64,000 nt of DNA from Theristus sp. LFF4_11 (lineage: Eukaryota > Nematoda > Chromadorea > Monhysterida > Xyalidae): NCBI GenBank assembly GCA_030248135.1, contig JASANC010003755.1:1-64000 (forward strand). The letters are read 5' to 3'. Of this stretch, positions 44,002 to 55,849 are shown one piece after another. The translations under genes were made by a program, and so were the position numbers. Within the stretch, counting starts at the first letter, position 1. Every line of letters begins with the position of its first letter. The notes below the pieces were generated by a model. It had not been told where the DNA came from and did no database searches. It was given only the letters and a program-made list of their open reading frames with translations.

Positions 44002-44862
44002 GTCGGTTCGCTTTTCAGGACAAAAATTTACAGCGATAGAGTTGTTGACGTTGTTCTTTATCCCAAAGCTGTCCTGTCATCTATTGGCTGGGTTAGCAAC
44101 GGAATCTCCGCCCCCCCCCACCATCCATCCATCCATCCATCCATTTTATTTCGCGAAAAGCAGGAAACTCCGATAAAACTGTATGAACAGCATGAAATTC
44201 GGAGACCCAAAAAACAATATATTCAAAAAAGTAATGAAAAAAAAAGAAAAAAAAACAAAACCCCCCGTACGGTACGGTCAGTTAAACGCCGTTTCAACTC
44301 AAGTATGTCCCACCGCTTGCTTAACAATCGAGAGAGAGACAGGATTTGTGTGTTGATCAACGATCGTCGCCTCTGCAGCTTATGTCGTCACCTAGGTTGC
44401 ATTGCACGTGAGCGATTTTCAACGGCAGCCTTCAAAGCAAAGGGCCATTGCGTTGCTGCAACGCACCAGCTCTCGCGCAGGTGCTCACTGCCCTTGTGCA
44501 ACCCAGCTGACTCCCAATCCGAGCAACACCTCTCCGCGATAACGATTGATCAATCTGTTTTCTACTCTCAATGGACTCCGGCTTTTTGGAACGGCGTTTT
44601 TAGGGTTCGATGGTCAAGGAAGCGATGATAGAGCTACTCGAGATTAGACTTTTACGAATAGCGTTCAAATGGCCTCATATCCCTCTCATCTCCCGTAAAA
44701 CCGAACGCTACCCAGATATGCTGTGCGTCAACGGCAAAGACAGCGAAGGCCGGCTAGACTCTTGGCTCTTTGTAACCTGCAACAATAGACTTATGGTTAA
44801 TTTGAAACGGTTAATGTTAACGGTTAATCCAGGCAACCGAGCCGGCGGAGGCGGAGACCCCG

Positions 44863-45595
44863 ATGGAGAGTCAGTCGGTCGACCACGACCAAACGGGTAC
44901 TGCAAAATCGGAAGCGGGCGAACAAGCGAAAACAAAAGACGGCGACGAAAGTCAAAACGATGCAAAGTCCGCTGAGGATGCGTCGAAATCAGACGCAGCG
45001 TCCACGGGACGACCCGGCTTGGTGCAGCGAATGGTGCGCTGTGAATTTGATCAGGCCACCACGGAGCAGCTGATTGCGCTCGTTGATACTGGTGAGTAGA
45101 TATATCGCTCCTGTTTCTGTAGCTGGTCACTTTGTTTCGCGGAATACACGGAGCGCGCGAAACTTTGAATTGGAGTGAATTTTGAACGAATTGACCTGGT
45201 TTGGATGAATTGAGCTCAAACCAAACTGAACTAGAGGCGCTGATTCAAAGCGCTGATGTTTGTGTGGCTGAATAGGTTTTCTCGCAATCCTTGCTGCTTT
45301 TAATGGTGCTTGAAAATACACGACGGCACTACCTGTGGTGGTGCGGTGCTGACAATCCAGCCCGTCTGACACTTTACACCGACATTCCTTCCACGTTTCG
45401 CAAACATTATCCCGCGTCTCAGGCATCGTAACGGACGACGACCTGGACGATCGCGTCCTGGACATTCTCGGCTCGTTCCACGACGCCGCGCAACGCGAGT
45501 GGATGATCAAGCAGTTGACGGAGTTGAACATGATCGGCGTCCAGAATCACTCTGCCTATGTTGTGCCCGCAACAATTATCCAACTACTTGATTAG
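44863..45595 (+). CDS. hnRNP Q/R (SYNCRIP)-like N-terminal domain, two exons
   Basis: Exon 1, 44,863-45,091, starts at ATG with an acidic, Ser/Glu/Asp/Lys-rich leader (MESQSVDHDQTGTAKSEAGE). It ends VDTG at donor CTG|GTGAGT. Exon 2, 45,423-45,595, reads IVTDDDLDDRVLDILGSF, then LTELNMIGVQNHSAY. The order DLDxRxLxxL...VQNxSA is the N-terminal NURR-type domain of SYNCRIP/hnRNP R/ACF, which sits before three RRMs. The frame stops at 45,593-45,595 after VVPATIIQLLD. A splice at TAT|GTTGTG could instead lead to RRM exons, but none is present before 46 kb. As read it is 133 residues, without RNA-binding domains. Confidence 0.62.
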
Positions 45596-45676
45596 TAGAA
45601 TGTCCCTGCACCCTTGGTTTAAAAACTTTTCCATGTATCACGGAATGTTCCTAGGGCCCCCCACTCTTATTTGCAA

Positions 45677-45723
45677 ACGGTGTTAATCCCCCATGGGGGT
45701 TTATTGGAATTAACACGGTATGT
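45677..45723. repeat. Miniature CCCCCATGGGGG element
   Basis: TTAATCCCCCATGGGGGTTT followed by ATTGGAATTAACACGGTA matches the ends of the G-rich MITE at 18,019-18,448, with the middle deleted. Confidence 0.6.
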
Positions 45724-46103
45724 CATTCTTTTTCATTCTGTCTGAATAAATCTGCACGAAATTGTCTGGCCCGTGGTTACCAGAGAAAATCAAATCCTTT
45801 GATATTGTCCTTCGCACTTCGGTCGGTCGGCGCCGAGCACAGAAGAAACCCTACAAAAAACCGAAATTTCGTCACCAACAACAAAGCTTCTGGTGAAACC
45901 AAGCGAACACAATGCAACAACAAACCAGTCAACAATGCGGCGTTCGCACGAATTCTAGATGAGGCACTTTTGTAATAATTGGACGTGCACAACGCGTAGA
46001 AATTTACGCGTTCGCTAAACTCGTTCGTCTGCAAGATCAACATCGACTCAAACAACCGACTAGGCAGTGTTTTATATATTTTTAAGTAATGAAGCAGCAT
46101 TAC

Positions 46104-46266
46104 GCACCAGCACTTTTGTGAATTCGCGCATGAACGAGCGATAGACGGTTGCGTCGATCTGCGTGTCTTGGTCAACGTTGATTTGCTTGCACAACTGCGA
46201 CTCAATCACACCCTGTGCACTGACGCCCAGCAGGTCGTGCATGTGCGTGAACACGTGCACGCACGC
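46104..46266 (-). CDS. Unidentified internal exon
   Basis: An AG acceptor (GGTGCCAG) at 46,267 and a donor (GGTGC|GTAATG) at 46,104 enclose an open frame. It reads VHVFTHMHDLLGVSAQGVIE, then QLCKQINVDQDTQID and SFMREFTKVLV. Codon use and GC content look like a real gene. The helical, amphipathic sequence suggests an alpha-solenoid or helical-bundle domain, but I cannot assign a family. No adjoining exon is identified. Confidence 0.45.
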
Positions 46267-48076
46267 CTGGCACCAACAAAAACGAGTGTGCATGTCGGAT
46301 AGTTTGCGGTTTGAGGTTTCGCCATGCCACCTGGCGTGTCGGTGAGACGGACACCAGAACAGAACCCGTTTTACTCAGAGTGATCTTGTATCACATGAGC
46401 ACTCTGCTTACCACAGTACCCACATTATCACACCGGCACAGCACACACTCCTATGGTTAATTTGAACTTAACGGTTGGTCTTTGAAAATGTCTTTTCGAC
46501 TGTGCAACAACGTCTGTGGCTGCAGCTGCATGCCTACGAGCAAACTCAACGAACTGAAGAAACAGGCGTCCGCCAGTGTCAGTGCTGGAATCAACCAAGA
46601 TGTCGAAATGAACTACCTCGGGTAGCAGTCATCAGGCTCTGCCGAACGTGACTGTGTGATCATTTGTCACCATGTAAAATGTTGTGCTTTTTTAGTTTGT
46701 AATTTAGTTTTGCTGTTTTAGTGTTTTTTTTAAATTTCATTTACGCATGTGCAGTAAAATTTGTCTGTGAGGTCAATAATAAGAAAAAGGTTCCGTGAAA
46801 ATGCTATCTCTGCACATATATATATAATAACTTTGGCAGTTGGATGTGCATTTAAATGCAGTAAAATGCAGCTATACAGAGCAAAATAATAGAAAATGGT
46901 AACCACCATTGAACTCCACGTATTTGAAAACCGTTATCCCAGTTTTCATGTTCGCATTTTTTGGCAAAGCTAGCCGGTTAAAAAGATTTATAACAATGTC
47001 TTGTCAAGACATGAACAGTTATTATGCATGTAATAGTCGCAAAATAAGCGTATTTGCAACAAGTTAATAGTAAATAGTTGTTACCATTGAATTCTACGTA
47101 TCCGAAAACATTAGTATCAGTTTTATTATTGGCATTTCTACGCACATTTTCAACGAAATTGCTTGAAAAACTGGATATTTCGCGTTTTTCATGGGGGTCG
47201 ACGACAAAAGTTGCTTTACATCCTTATAAAGTTATTGCCCCCAGAAATTTTTTTTGCATCTTGTAGCTGAGAATTTGGGCTATCTTTTGGCACTACTGAA
47301 ATTTTGCAGACCCTGTGGTCCTGGGAGTTATGAGCAAATTTGTGTTGAAAAACTTGTGACTTTCGGCCTAAAACTGACTTTTGAGTGCAAGATCTGAAAA
47401 ATATGGTACATACCCAGAAAAATGCGCTGAACAACGTGGTAAAGTTGGATTTTTGATTTGAACTCCCCAAAACCCCAAAAAATTGTTTTTCTGACAAAAG
47501 CCAAAAATTGCCGAAAAATCGGCCAACATCTTAATTTGCCTGTAGTGAGCCATAGGGTTGGAGTTATGGGCTAAAAATTGGTATGCGTAATAAGTACCCT
47601 TAGTAGGTTGGTTTGGGCACAAAAACTCGAAATATCAAAATTTAGCGATGGGCCGGGGCTTGTACCGCACCTGTACCGCTCTTATGGGCAACACGTTTTA
47701 AATATTTTTGTTAAAAGCATGCAGTCGGTGAGCAGGGAGTACAGTTTAGAGTGCGGTTTCAATTAATTTTCGTTGTTCGTGGCGAAATACAGCGAAGGAA
47801 GAACTGATTATTGGGCTGGGCCGGTAATGGGCGGGCCGAAAATAAGTGGGCCGGAAATGAGTGGGCCGGAAATGTCAGGCCGGTAATGGGTGGGACGGTA
47901 ATGGGTGGGCCGGTAATGGGTGGGCCGGAAATGTCGGGACGTTAATGTGTGGGCCGGAAATGCGTGGGCCGGAAATTGGTCTACAAAGAAGCATTCATTG
48001 ATTCTTTTTCACTTCTCAATCAATCAGCTGAAACCGACCATTTGAATGCACGGAAAACAAAAAGAAAGATAAAAAC

Positions 48077-48214
48077 CTGTTCTTGGCTGAATCCATAATT
48101 CGTCACATATGCACAACCAATGTCTGCCAATGCGTCAACCAACTGTTTGGCAGTGTTCCATTCAGAATAATCCGCCTGTTCTAAATCGACCTCCGGCACA
48201 TTAGCATATTGCAT
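48077..48214 (-). pseudogene. Duplicated first exon of the dioxygenase
   Basis: Same 46 codons as 39,051-39,188 (start MQYANVPEVDLE, end SQEQ, donor CAG|GTTTTT). No second exon follows on the minus strand before the copy ends at 46,471, so it cannot make an enzyme. It could still drive a truncated transcript, because the upstream region was copied as well. Confidence 0.75.
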
Positions 48215-48795
48215 TTTGGTTCTTTTTGCAACGATGAGTTTCCCACGAGTAAAAAAACGGGTACGAGTACACTCTGAATTAGAAAGAGAAGTTTTTTGAA
48301 AGTTTTCTGAACAACCGATTAAAATAGGTCACATAATGCTGCCGTTAAAACACAGTTGACACTAGAAAAGTGACCCGTGCGTATCTGTATTTTTCACCTA
48401 TGCCAAGCTGAATTTTTTTTCCACCTATTTTTCCCTGGTAAAGTTGAATGGAACTAATTTTGAAGTTTCGTTTTTGAAATTGGCGCATTTTTATTTGAAG
48501 TATTGAAAACAAATTGAAAATGCGAAGTTTTCAATTTTGCAGTTACCCGTTGTTACCCGCAGCGGTCAAAATGCCAGTTTTTGTATAAGATGCACAATGA
48601 AATTTGTCTTTTGATACGGGGGGGGGGGGAGTTTCAATTGGACACGCGGAACAAGGTGTAAATATTGATGTAAATAAACGTGGGAATAAACATGTACTGA
48701 AACAATACACATGAACAATAAACATATACATATGTTTAAGTATACATATACATATACATATACAAATGTTTATGAATAAACTTAAACATGTATAT

Positions 48796-49000
48796 GCGTC
48801 GCCCTCGTGGCCTAGCTGGTGGTAGTGCGTTAGACTACAGTCTGTGCGCTCGGGGGTCGAGCCCCGCCGAGGGATGTATAGGCACTTAATGACAGAGAAA
48901 GCTTGATGGGCGCCCTACTCAATAACGTTCTGTACGCCTCTCTGGGTTAGCCCTGGCTAAAAACATCGCCTAAAAATCCCAACAACAACAACAACAACAT
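48796..49000 (+). mobile_element. tRNA-derived SINE, copy in duplication B
   Basis: Duplicate of the 39,787 SINE with one visible change after the B box (GAGGGATG against GAGGGGTG). A and B boxes are intact. Confidence 0.85.
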
Positions 49001-49473
49001 TAAAAAAGCATTCAAAAGCGTGGACAAATCTGTTTTTTTTTATTTTTGCGCGATCATTCAACATTATATACCTACACAGTTACTATTAATAGTGCCGAGG
49101 TGTGCCAAACCACCAAGTTGTTTCAATGTAGCAACCGTACACTTTCAGTGTGGAAAGTTCACACGCCCGTCTGACACGTTTATCGAAATTGAGACTTTTA
49201 TTGCTTTCAGAAAAAATTGAGCTTTTCAACCATTTCAAAAAAATAATTGACCATTCGTTTTGTTCAGTCATTCATTGATCTATGTGTTGCACCAAAGAAA
49301 AGTTCACAGAGCAACAGAAGCAGACATTCTGCGAAAGGCAGGGCTAGCGTGTTGCAACAAATCTGCAATGATGCGTTTGAAAAAACAACTGTTGCCTTAC
49401 ATATCAAGGCGGCCTCGGCATGAAAATCCCTTGAACAGGTCAGCTTTTCAGATTCAAATGATCCGTTTTTTCT

Positions 49474-50738
49474 GCAGTCAGCGAGGAAGGAAGTACCGAA
49501 CAATGACGTGTTGTGAGTTTGTTGCTGACGTTTGGCGTTTGTCATTCAAAATTGAGATACAAAATATCTATCTTTTGTTATGCCGAATTGTCAATAGTTT
49601 GCTTTTTTTGCTTTCTGAAGACCGATTTCCCTGGTTTGTCAGAGGAATTTTCTGATTTCTCAAACTGCATATTATTGTTTGCTGAACTTGGCTTGACGAC
49701 ACGACACACTAACAAACGGTCATTTTATAATCCAAACGAAGGCTTTCAAAATTGTCGACTTCATAAAACTTGATAAAAAACACCAGATGAGGGGCAGGTT
49801 ACATCGTCTTGTATACAGACCCTGAAACAATTGAAACAGAATTAAAAACCAAATTGACAATTGTTGCAGAGAATAAGTTGCTTTGTTTGAATATTGCTTA
49901 ACAAAGTGAGCTGTGCAGTTTTGCTCCTAATTATTGTGGTTCCACCATTGGAATGCCACTTTGTGGACGGACTCCCATCGTGGGTTTCACGGAGCCTGAG
50001 TAGCCTTGCCTAGCCTCTAACTAGCCCTTGAGTAGACACTCCAAGGGTGGGCCTCATACCCGATACTGTGCGGCTGTGGCCGACAGTGGTAACGGCTGGT
50101 GACTGCGGCTTCGCCTCACAGACATCGGCCACATTATCATGTCCATACGCGAGCGAAGCGCAGTGTAGCGGACAGCGGATGAGACATAATATGGCCCGTC
50201 AGTCGCTCGCGCTAAAATTCCAAACTTGCTGTGCCTCGCATTGTGAGCATAAAAGGAGTTGAGAATTTTGTCTGTGGCACACAGGCAGACAATCCACAGA
50301 TACACTGTGTGCACGAGAAATTTTTTTGTGGTGATCTTCTACACACGCTGTGTGCGTATTCTATCAATTCTGAAAGTGAAAAAAATTATTCTTGTTTACC
50401 CCTTTTTTTCGGCTATGTCATCAAATGTGTTCGCAGTTTCAGTGATATAAAGAAATTTCTGACTGTTATAAGAAAAACATTTTCTAGGGTAAAAATCTTC
50501 GGGATTTTCAAATTTCGCATTCATTTTTTTCTCCGATGCTTCCCAAGGCTCAAAATTGAGTTTGTTTGTACAAAATTACGAAAAAGGCTTATTTTGAAGT
50601 GTATTTGCGATTTCTGCGCGTGAAACAAACCGTTATTTGACGAAGAAAAAAGTTTCTAGGGATAACCAACAACGGAGAGTTTGAATTTGACCTTTATTTT
50701 TAAAAAAATCAAAGGAATAGCTGTTAAATAACCAAAAT
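49474..50738. other. Unassigned interval with a GC-rich block
   Basis: Most is AT-rich and featureless. The block about 49,930-50,250 is markedly richer in GC, has no long frame with domain sense, and contains short complementary segments (for example GTGACTGCGGCTTCGCCTCAC). It could be a non-coding RNA gene, another SINE family or an exon; I cannot decide. Confidence 0.35.
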
Positions 50739-51779
50739 CGTGACGATTTCGGGCAAATCGGCCGTAGAAATTGGCGAAATCGGTTCAAACACAAAAAAAA
50801 TTAGAAAGTGGTGTTTTCCGGGGTAATTCAATGCGCTGATCACGGATTTCGGGCTAGTTTTCTTATGTGAGCAACGGTACATACTGCATCGTGACGATTT
50901 CGGGCGAATCGGCCGTGGAAATTGGCGAAATCGGTCCAAAAACAAAAAATGGGAAACTGGTGTAGCCCGGGGTAACTCAATGCGATGATCACGAATTTTG
51001 AATTAGTTTTCTTATGTGAGCGCTCTACATACTGAATCGTGACGATTTCGGGCGAATCGGCCGTGGAAATTGGCGAAATCGGTCCAAAAGCAAAAAATGA
51101 GAAACTGGTGTAGTCAGGGGTAATTCAATGCGCTGATTACGTATTTTGGATTAGTTTTTGATGTGAGCAACTCTAGATACTGAATCGTGACGATTTCGGG
51201 CGAATCGGCCGTGGAAATCGGCGAAATCGGTTCAGAAATGAAAAACAAGAAAATGGTGTTTTCCGGGATAATTCAATACGCTGATCACGGATTTTGGATT
51301 CGTTTTTATGTGAGCAACTCTAAATGCTGAATAGTGACGATTTCGGGCGAATCGGCCGTGGAAATTGGCGAAATCGGTCCAGAAACGAAAAACAAGAAAA
51401 CGGTGTTTTCCAGGGCAATTCAGTGCGCTGATCACGGATTTTGGATTAGTTTTTTTATGTGAGCAATTCTAGATACCGAATCGTGACGATTTCGAATGAA
51501 TCGGCCGTGGAAATTGGCGAAATCGGTCCAGAAATGAAAAACAAGAAAATTGTGTTGTCCAGGGTAATTCATTGCGCCGATCACGGCTTTTGGGTCAGTT
51601 TTCTTATGTGAGCAATTCTAGGTACTGAACCGTGACGATTTCGGGCGAATCGGCCGTAGAAATAGCATAGGCGAATTCGGCCCAAAAACGAAAAATGAAA
51701 AACCTGAGTTCTCCGGGGTTTAGAAGAATGTGTGACCAACGAATTGTGAATTTGGTCCGACCTTCGCGGCTTATGTAAA
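50739..51779 (+). repeat. Minisatellite, about seven 147-151-bp units
   Basis: Units begin CGTGACGATTTCGGGCGAAT at 50,739, 50,890, 51,038, 51,186, 51,333, 51,482 and 51,631. Spacings are 151, 148, 148, 147, 149 and 149 bp. Each contains GGCCGTGGAAATTGGCGAAA, then TTATGTGAGCAACTCTA before the next unit. Copies are moderately diverged. No coding capacity is conserved between units. Confidence 0.9.
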
Positions 51780-51789
51780 AGTCAGAATA

Positions 51790-52703
51790 TTATCTAAAAA
51801 TGCGGGAGACGCACATAAAATGAGGAATATGGCTTTGTGTAAGTAGTGACGACTTGGCTCGACAACACTTTTCAAGTCTCTGATGTGGTACACACGGATA
51901 CAAGTACATAAGAGCCATATTTTTGCGCCGTTTATTCATTAAATTCGGTTGCACATGGCAACCCTCGTACTTTGTTTAAATGAAACTTTCACATTTGCGG
52001 TATTTCGGGCATTTAGCGACCACTAAAAACACTAAAACAACGATCAATACATAATGTCCGCTGTTTGCGGTTTTGCCAGGTAGACGCATACCGCGGTGTC
52101 CCCTGGCTCGTCAGTGCGACGGACACCAGGCAGAACTGCCGAAGGTGTTTTACCACAGACAGATCTTATAGTCTAGGCAAAACATCAGATCAGACTTTGG
52201 ATCGCTGACACTGCTTTGCCCAGGACAAAGTGTATCGCAGAGGTATATCGGAACGCAAGGTTTCCTTCTGTGGCAAAGGCAATGACTCACGGGACAGACG
52301 GTTTATCCTACCACAAGAGTTTGGTAAAAAGGGTGAAAATCAACGGCAGACAACACCATTCTGTCACTGGTTCTGGTGTGTACACAGCGGTGCGTACGTT
52401 AGCAACAACGATAAAGCTACATGCAGCAATGTTTTGCAATCTCTGATTTTTCTGTTTTGCACAGAATTTGCAGAATTTCGCACATGGTGTGATTTTAGAC
52501 TAAACTGAAGAGGACAATTTAAAAAAATTAAAGTTTTTACGCTTTTCAGGAAAACAAACGCGGCGCAAAAATATAGCTCTTATGTACTTGTATCCGTGTG
52601 TACCACATCAGAGACTTGAAAAGTGTTGTCGAGCCAAGTCGTCACTACTTACACAAAGCCATATTCCTCCTTTTATGTGCGTCTCCCGCATTTTTAGATA
52701 ATG
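51790..52703. mobile_element. Inverted-repeat element beside the minisatellite
   Basis: Left arm TTATCTAAAAATGCGGGAGA...TTTTTGCGCCG (51,790-51,936) and right arm CGGCGCAAAAATATAGC...TCTCCCGCATTTTTAGATAA (52,558-52,702) are about 145-bp inverted copies. The interior of about 620 bp has no transposase. No target duplication was recognised. Superfamily unknown. Confidence 0.75.
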
Positions 52704-54109
52704 AGGGCTTGGTGAGCCTCTCGTTTCGAGAATCACTGGATGAATCACTGGATGAATCACTTGGTTTATCACTGGTTGATCACAGTGTTAGTGTTACACA
52801 GAAGTTATGGTCTCTCTTTGTCGTTTCAACCTTGAATCATTATATATTATACATCAAAGATTATATTGATTATTGAATGATATTACGATTTGCAGATTTT
52901 ATGCGAGACCGTCACAATTCACACCTGTCGCTATGGGCTCAGGCGGGTGAGTTGTCGCCCAAGTCGCCCAGGCGCCCCTACGTCAGGCGCAGTTCCTGGA
53001 CGGATCGCGCAGGCGCCCTAAAACGTGGGCGACCACGCAGTACCCAAACACCCTAAACACAAGACGATACCAAGCATTTCGCTGGAATTCGTTTATTGTG
53101 TGTCAAGTGTAGAGTACAGTCTGAAGTTATAACCAAAGACACGTATTTAAATGCACAAAATGTGACAAACAAATGGCATAAAAAGAGTTTAACTTATTAC
53201 AAAAGAGTAGCTGTAGCAAAATAAAAGAAGAAGAGGGCAAAGAAGCAAGGCGCCAGAAGTGGACCTTACATTATGTAACTCCGTTCTCCTATTGTGTTTC
53301 CCATAACAAATGCATGGTGTTGTGCTCGAATAAACAAACCGCAACTTCGTATGCCAACCGACCGTATACCCGTGCGACGGCGAGGTCGACCATGGTGCCC
53401 ATTGGTGCAACACTGCTGATGCTGATGGTTGCCACATTCCCACCGTTTTGAGGCAACTACACCATGACCCACCATCGCGTCGGCACGGGTATGCAGCCAA
53501 CACACCCACATGATTCATGATTGAGTTTTTTGCATAATAATTTCGAAAAAAGCATGTAATCAAAGACGAAATGTCGAAAACCCATAGATAATCACATGAT
53601 CGTATTATTCAATGCAGGTTTCCACACAGAAAGCCGCAAGCCACAAAAACTGCAGCGACCGTAACCGCAGCGGTGGACCGTTTGCCAGCAGACGTCGGTA
53701 ATTTTGACCCTTCAAAAAATGATCTGTGATTGAAAATGAAAAGCCCCTCAGTGATTTGTTATGATCCGTATTCCTGTAGCTATGATCTGAGTGGTGCGGA
53801 ACTTTGCACAATGAAACGTTGACCATATTTCATAAAGTTATCGTTCCTTCATGGTTCTGCGACTCGTTGAGCGCACAGATAAGAAATCAGTTACACGCTT
53901 GACGAGGGAATTTTTAAAATTTAATAATTGGTGAAACTGACCGAATCCACAATATATGCTCAAGTCACTGGGGACATTTTTGAATTGCCACATCAGTCCT
54001 ATGAAACTGATTTCCTTTCCACGACTGCAACGCGTGGAGTAGCAGGAACCAAAAGAAAAGATAAAAGAAGATACAAAAATGTGATTATTGCCGTGCTCTG
54101 CGAAGATAC
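52704..54109. other. Intergenic with possible orphan exons
   Basis: A short tandem GATGAATCACTG repeat lies at 52,737-52,765. On the plus strand, 52,897-52,946 (acceptor GATTTGCAG, donor GCGG|GTGAGT) reads FMRDRHNSHLSLWAQA. 53,619-53,690 (acceptor TTCAATGCAG, donor CG|GTAATT) reads SHKNCSDRNRSGGPFASRR. Both look exon-like by borders and GC content, but they are short and their product is unknown. Confidence 0.3.
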
Positions 54110-55019
54110 CGTCAGTGTTGCACAATGATGAATTGCAGCAGCACATGTTGCCTTTCAACTGCACACCAACGCGATATGTGTGGTCTTTCGGTATGCAGTC
54201 AGTGACGCTGCATTGCTGCGAGCACGAGCGAATCGTCTCCATTGGCTGGCCGTTGATTTCTCCAGACATCTGCAAAGGTTTGAACTTGACAAAACAAACT
54301 AAAAAATTCAGGAAACAACGTTCCTGACAGTGCCAATGCCGAACAGCTCGCTACTTGTTTGATTATGCGACACTTTTCAAAATTCTATGCATGTCCGTAC
54401 TAACCTTGATCCAGCGTTTTTCAGCCATGATCAGCATTTTTCAACAATGGAAAAATATAAGCGCATGTCAGCTTCAAATTCTTGATTGGGTGTAGCGCCA
54501 GTTTATCATGATTGACGATATGGCTCCGGAGTGTGAAAAACCTTTCCCACAAAAAAAAAGAAACCATGAAACGGCATGTTTGTTTAAACCTGTCACTTTT
54601 TTTCGCAGAACACAGAGTTTGTGAAAAGAAGAAAGAACGGGATTGGAGTTGTAAAAGAACATATTTTGCCACAAATGGTCTTTTGGATTTCAACTAAACC
54701 AGATATTCGTTCTCTCACTGTAATAAAAAAGTCTCGCATGCTCTTCATGCTGCGAAAAAAGTGATAGGTTTAAAGGAACACACTTTGCCATCGCTTTTTG
54801 TTTCAGCGAATGGGTAACGCGCTTCCGATCCACTGTTGCTTTGCTAACAATGTTTGTAATCGTTTGTCATGTCAGTGCACTTACATTAAAACAGAAGTTT
54901 TCACCGTGTCCACACATTTGCGACTTGTATCCTGTGGTATTGCGCCCAACGTAACACTGCTGTGCGGTGTCCAGGGGCACAACAAACACCGGCAACACGA
55001 ACACCAAAGCATACAGCAT
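54110..55019 (-). CDS. Ly6/uPAR three-finger secreted or GPI protein
   Basis: Exon 1, 54,885-55,019, encodes a signal peptide (MLYALVFVLPVFVVPLDTA) and the start of the mature chain, QQCYVGRNTTG...CGHGENFCFN, ending at a strong donor AAT|GTAAGT. Exon 2, 54,110-54,269, encodes RSCSQQCSVTDC and GNMCCCNSSLCN, the CCxxxxCN end typical of Ly6/LU domains. The Cys pattern over both exons fits one three-finger domain with an N-glycosylation site (NTT). Exon 2 leaves phase 1 at GACG|GTATCT, so a third exon with the C-terminus (a GPI signal in many relatives) must exist; I could not define it. Such proteins modulate receptors or complement, or are surface antigens. The intron contains a 208-bp MITE. 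Confidence 0.78.
54578..54785. mobile_element. Short MITE (GTTTAAACCTGTCAC ends) in the Ly6 intron
   Basis: TGTTTAAACCTGTCACTTTT with TTTCGCAGAA on the left faces TGCGAAAAAAGTGATAGGTT with TAAA on the right. The element is non-coding. Related pieces lie at about 247-415, 2,826-3,045 and 21,685-21,735. Confidence 0.65.
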
Positions 55020-55381
55020 TATTGCTTGCAACGTCTTTACCTTCTATTCTGTCAAAAGATTTCTCAATAATCCTGAAACAATTTGAAATGGAAGCTGTAG
55101 TGGTGGATAAACTATCATCTGGCTGGACAGTGGCACAACAACTATGGTATGAGTGACGCAACTTCATTATGAACAACCTTCAGCAACTTCAACACGCAGA
55201 GCTAACAAATTTGATATTTGTGGTAGACTAGTATGCGATTGGTCGATCGCTCAAAACATTTTTAAACCTGTGTTATCGCTTGGCTGAGAAAAACGACGTT
55301 TGAACGCATTCTGCTTCCTAGGTCCACAAGAAATCCACAAAGCAAAATGCTGAGCATGCAGTAGTTCAACACCGATTTGAG

Positions 55382-55778
55382 TCATTGAACCGACTGCAAA
55401 AAAAGCGCAAAAAAGGTCTGCATATTGTTGTACCAGTACATTTTGATCATAATACCGACCTTGACAATGTTGGTCAGTAGCACAATGGTAACAATCACCA
55501 TGACGCTCATGAGCAGTTGCAGCGCTGAGTCAGTGCAACCAGCAGTCGATCGCTTGTGCGGTCGGTGAAAGAATCTTATTGCTGCTTTTGCGTCTCTTTG
55601 GTAGTCCCGTAGTTTCTGGTGATTCATTGGAGTGGATGATGAAGCAGACCTCTCCGGTGATGTTGATGATGCCGTTGAGTGCGAGCAGGTTGCTCACGGG
55701 GGCATGAGTCATGGCCCCTTTGAGTATGCTGAAACTGCACAGAAACTTGCTCACTTTCTCTGCGTATTTGCTGAACAC
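55382..55778 (-). CDS. Membrane protein fragment, unassigned
   Basis: Two minus-strand blocks in different frames look coding. The first reads KFLCSFSILKGAMTHAPVSN, then LLALNGIINITGEVCFII (about 55,640-55,778). The second has a strongly hydrophobic LLMSVMVIVTIVLLTNIVK (about 55,455-55,530), preceded by an acceptor (CTGACTCAG) and followed by AAG|GTCGGT. They could be neighbouring exons of a multi-pass membrane protein. Start, stop and family are unknown. Confidence 0.35.
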
Positions 55779-55849
55779 TGCATGTACTGTGCAGCGAACT
55801 CAAATGCTTCATCAAGTCATATGTGACGAAATTATCTGTTTTCACAGAA

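Larger units (their letters stand above)
46471..49473 (+). repeat. Segmental duplication, copy B (3.0 kb)
   Basis: Direct copy of 37,446-40,464 about 9.03 kb downstream. It includes 50 codons of the glycoprotein tail (Cys instead of Tyr in CGCSC), the right foldback arm, the minisatellite, dioxygenase exon 1 (48,077-48,214, minus) without its later exons, a shorter TACATA run, and the SINE. Near-identity implies a recent event or an assembly artefact. Confidence 0.92.

Noticed and set aside
43924..44628. Reading through the CCDC124-like exon into a 234-codon product
   Set aside because: After the donor at 44,001 similarity stops and the translation becomes low complexity (microsatellite CCATCC and poly-A regions), as expected of intron.
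46471..49473. The second foldback arm and SINE as independent insertions
   Set aside because: They lie in the same order and spacing with almost the same sequence as at 37.4-40.5 kb, so a single duplication explains them.
53189..53563. 124-codon minus-strand frame with Cys and Trp residues as a secreted protein
   Set aside because: No signal peptide, no regular Cys spacing and no splice-border support; composition follows local GC content.
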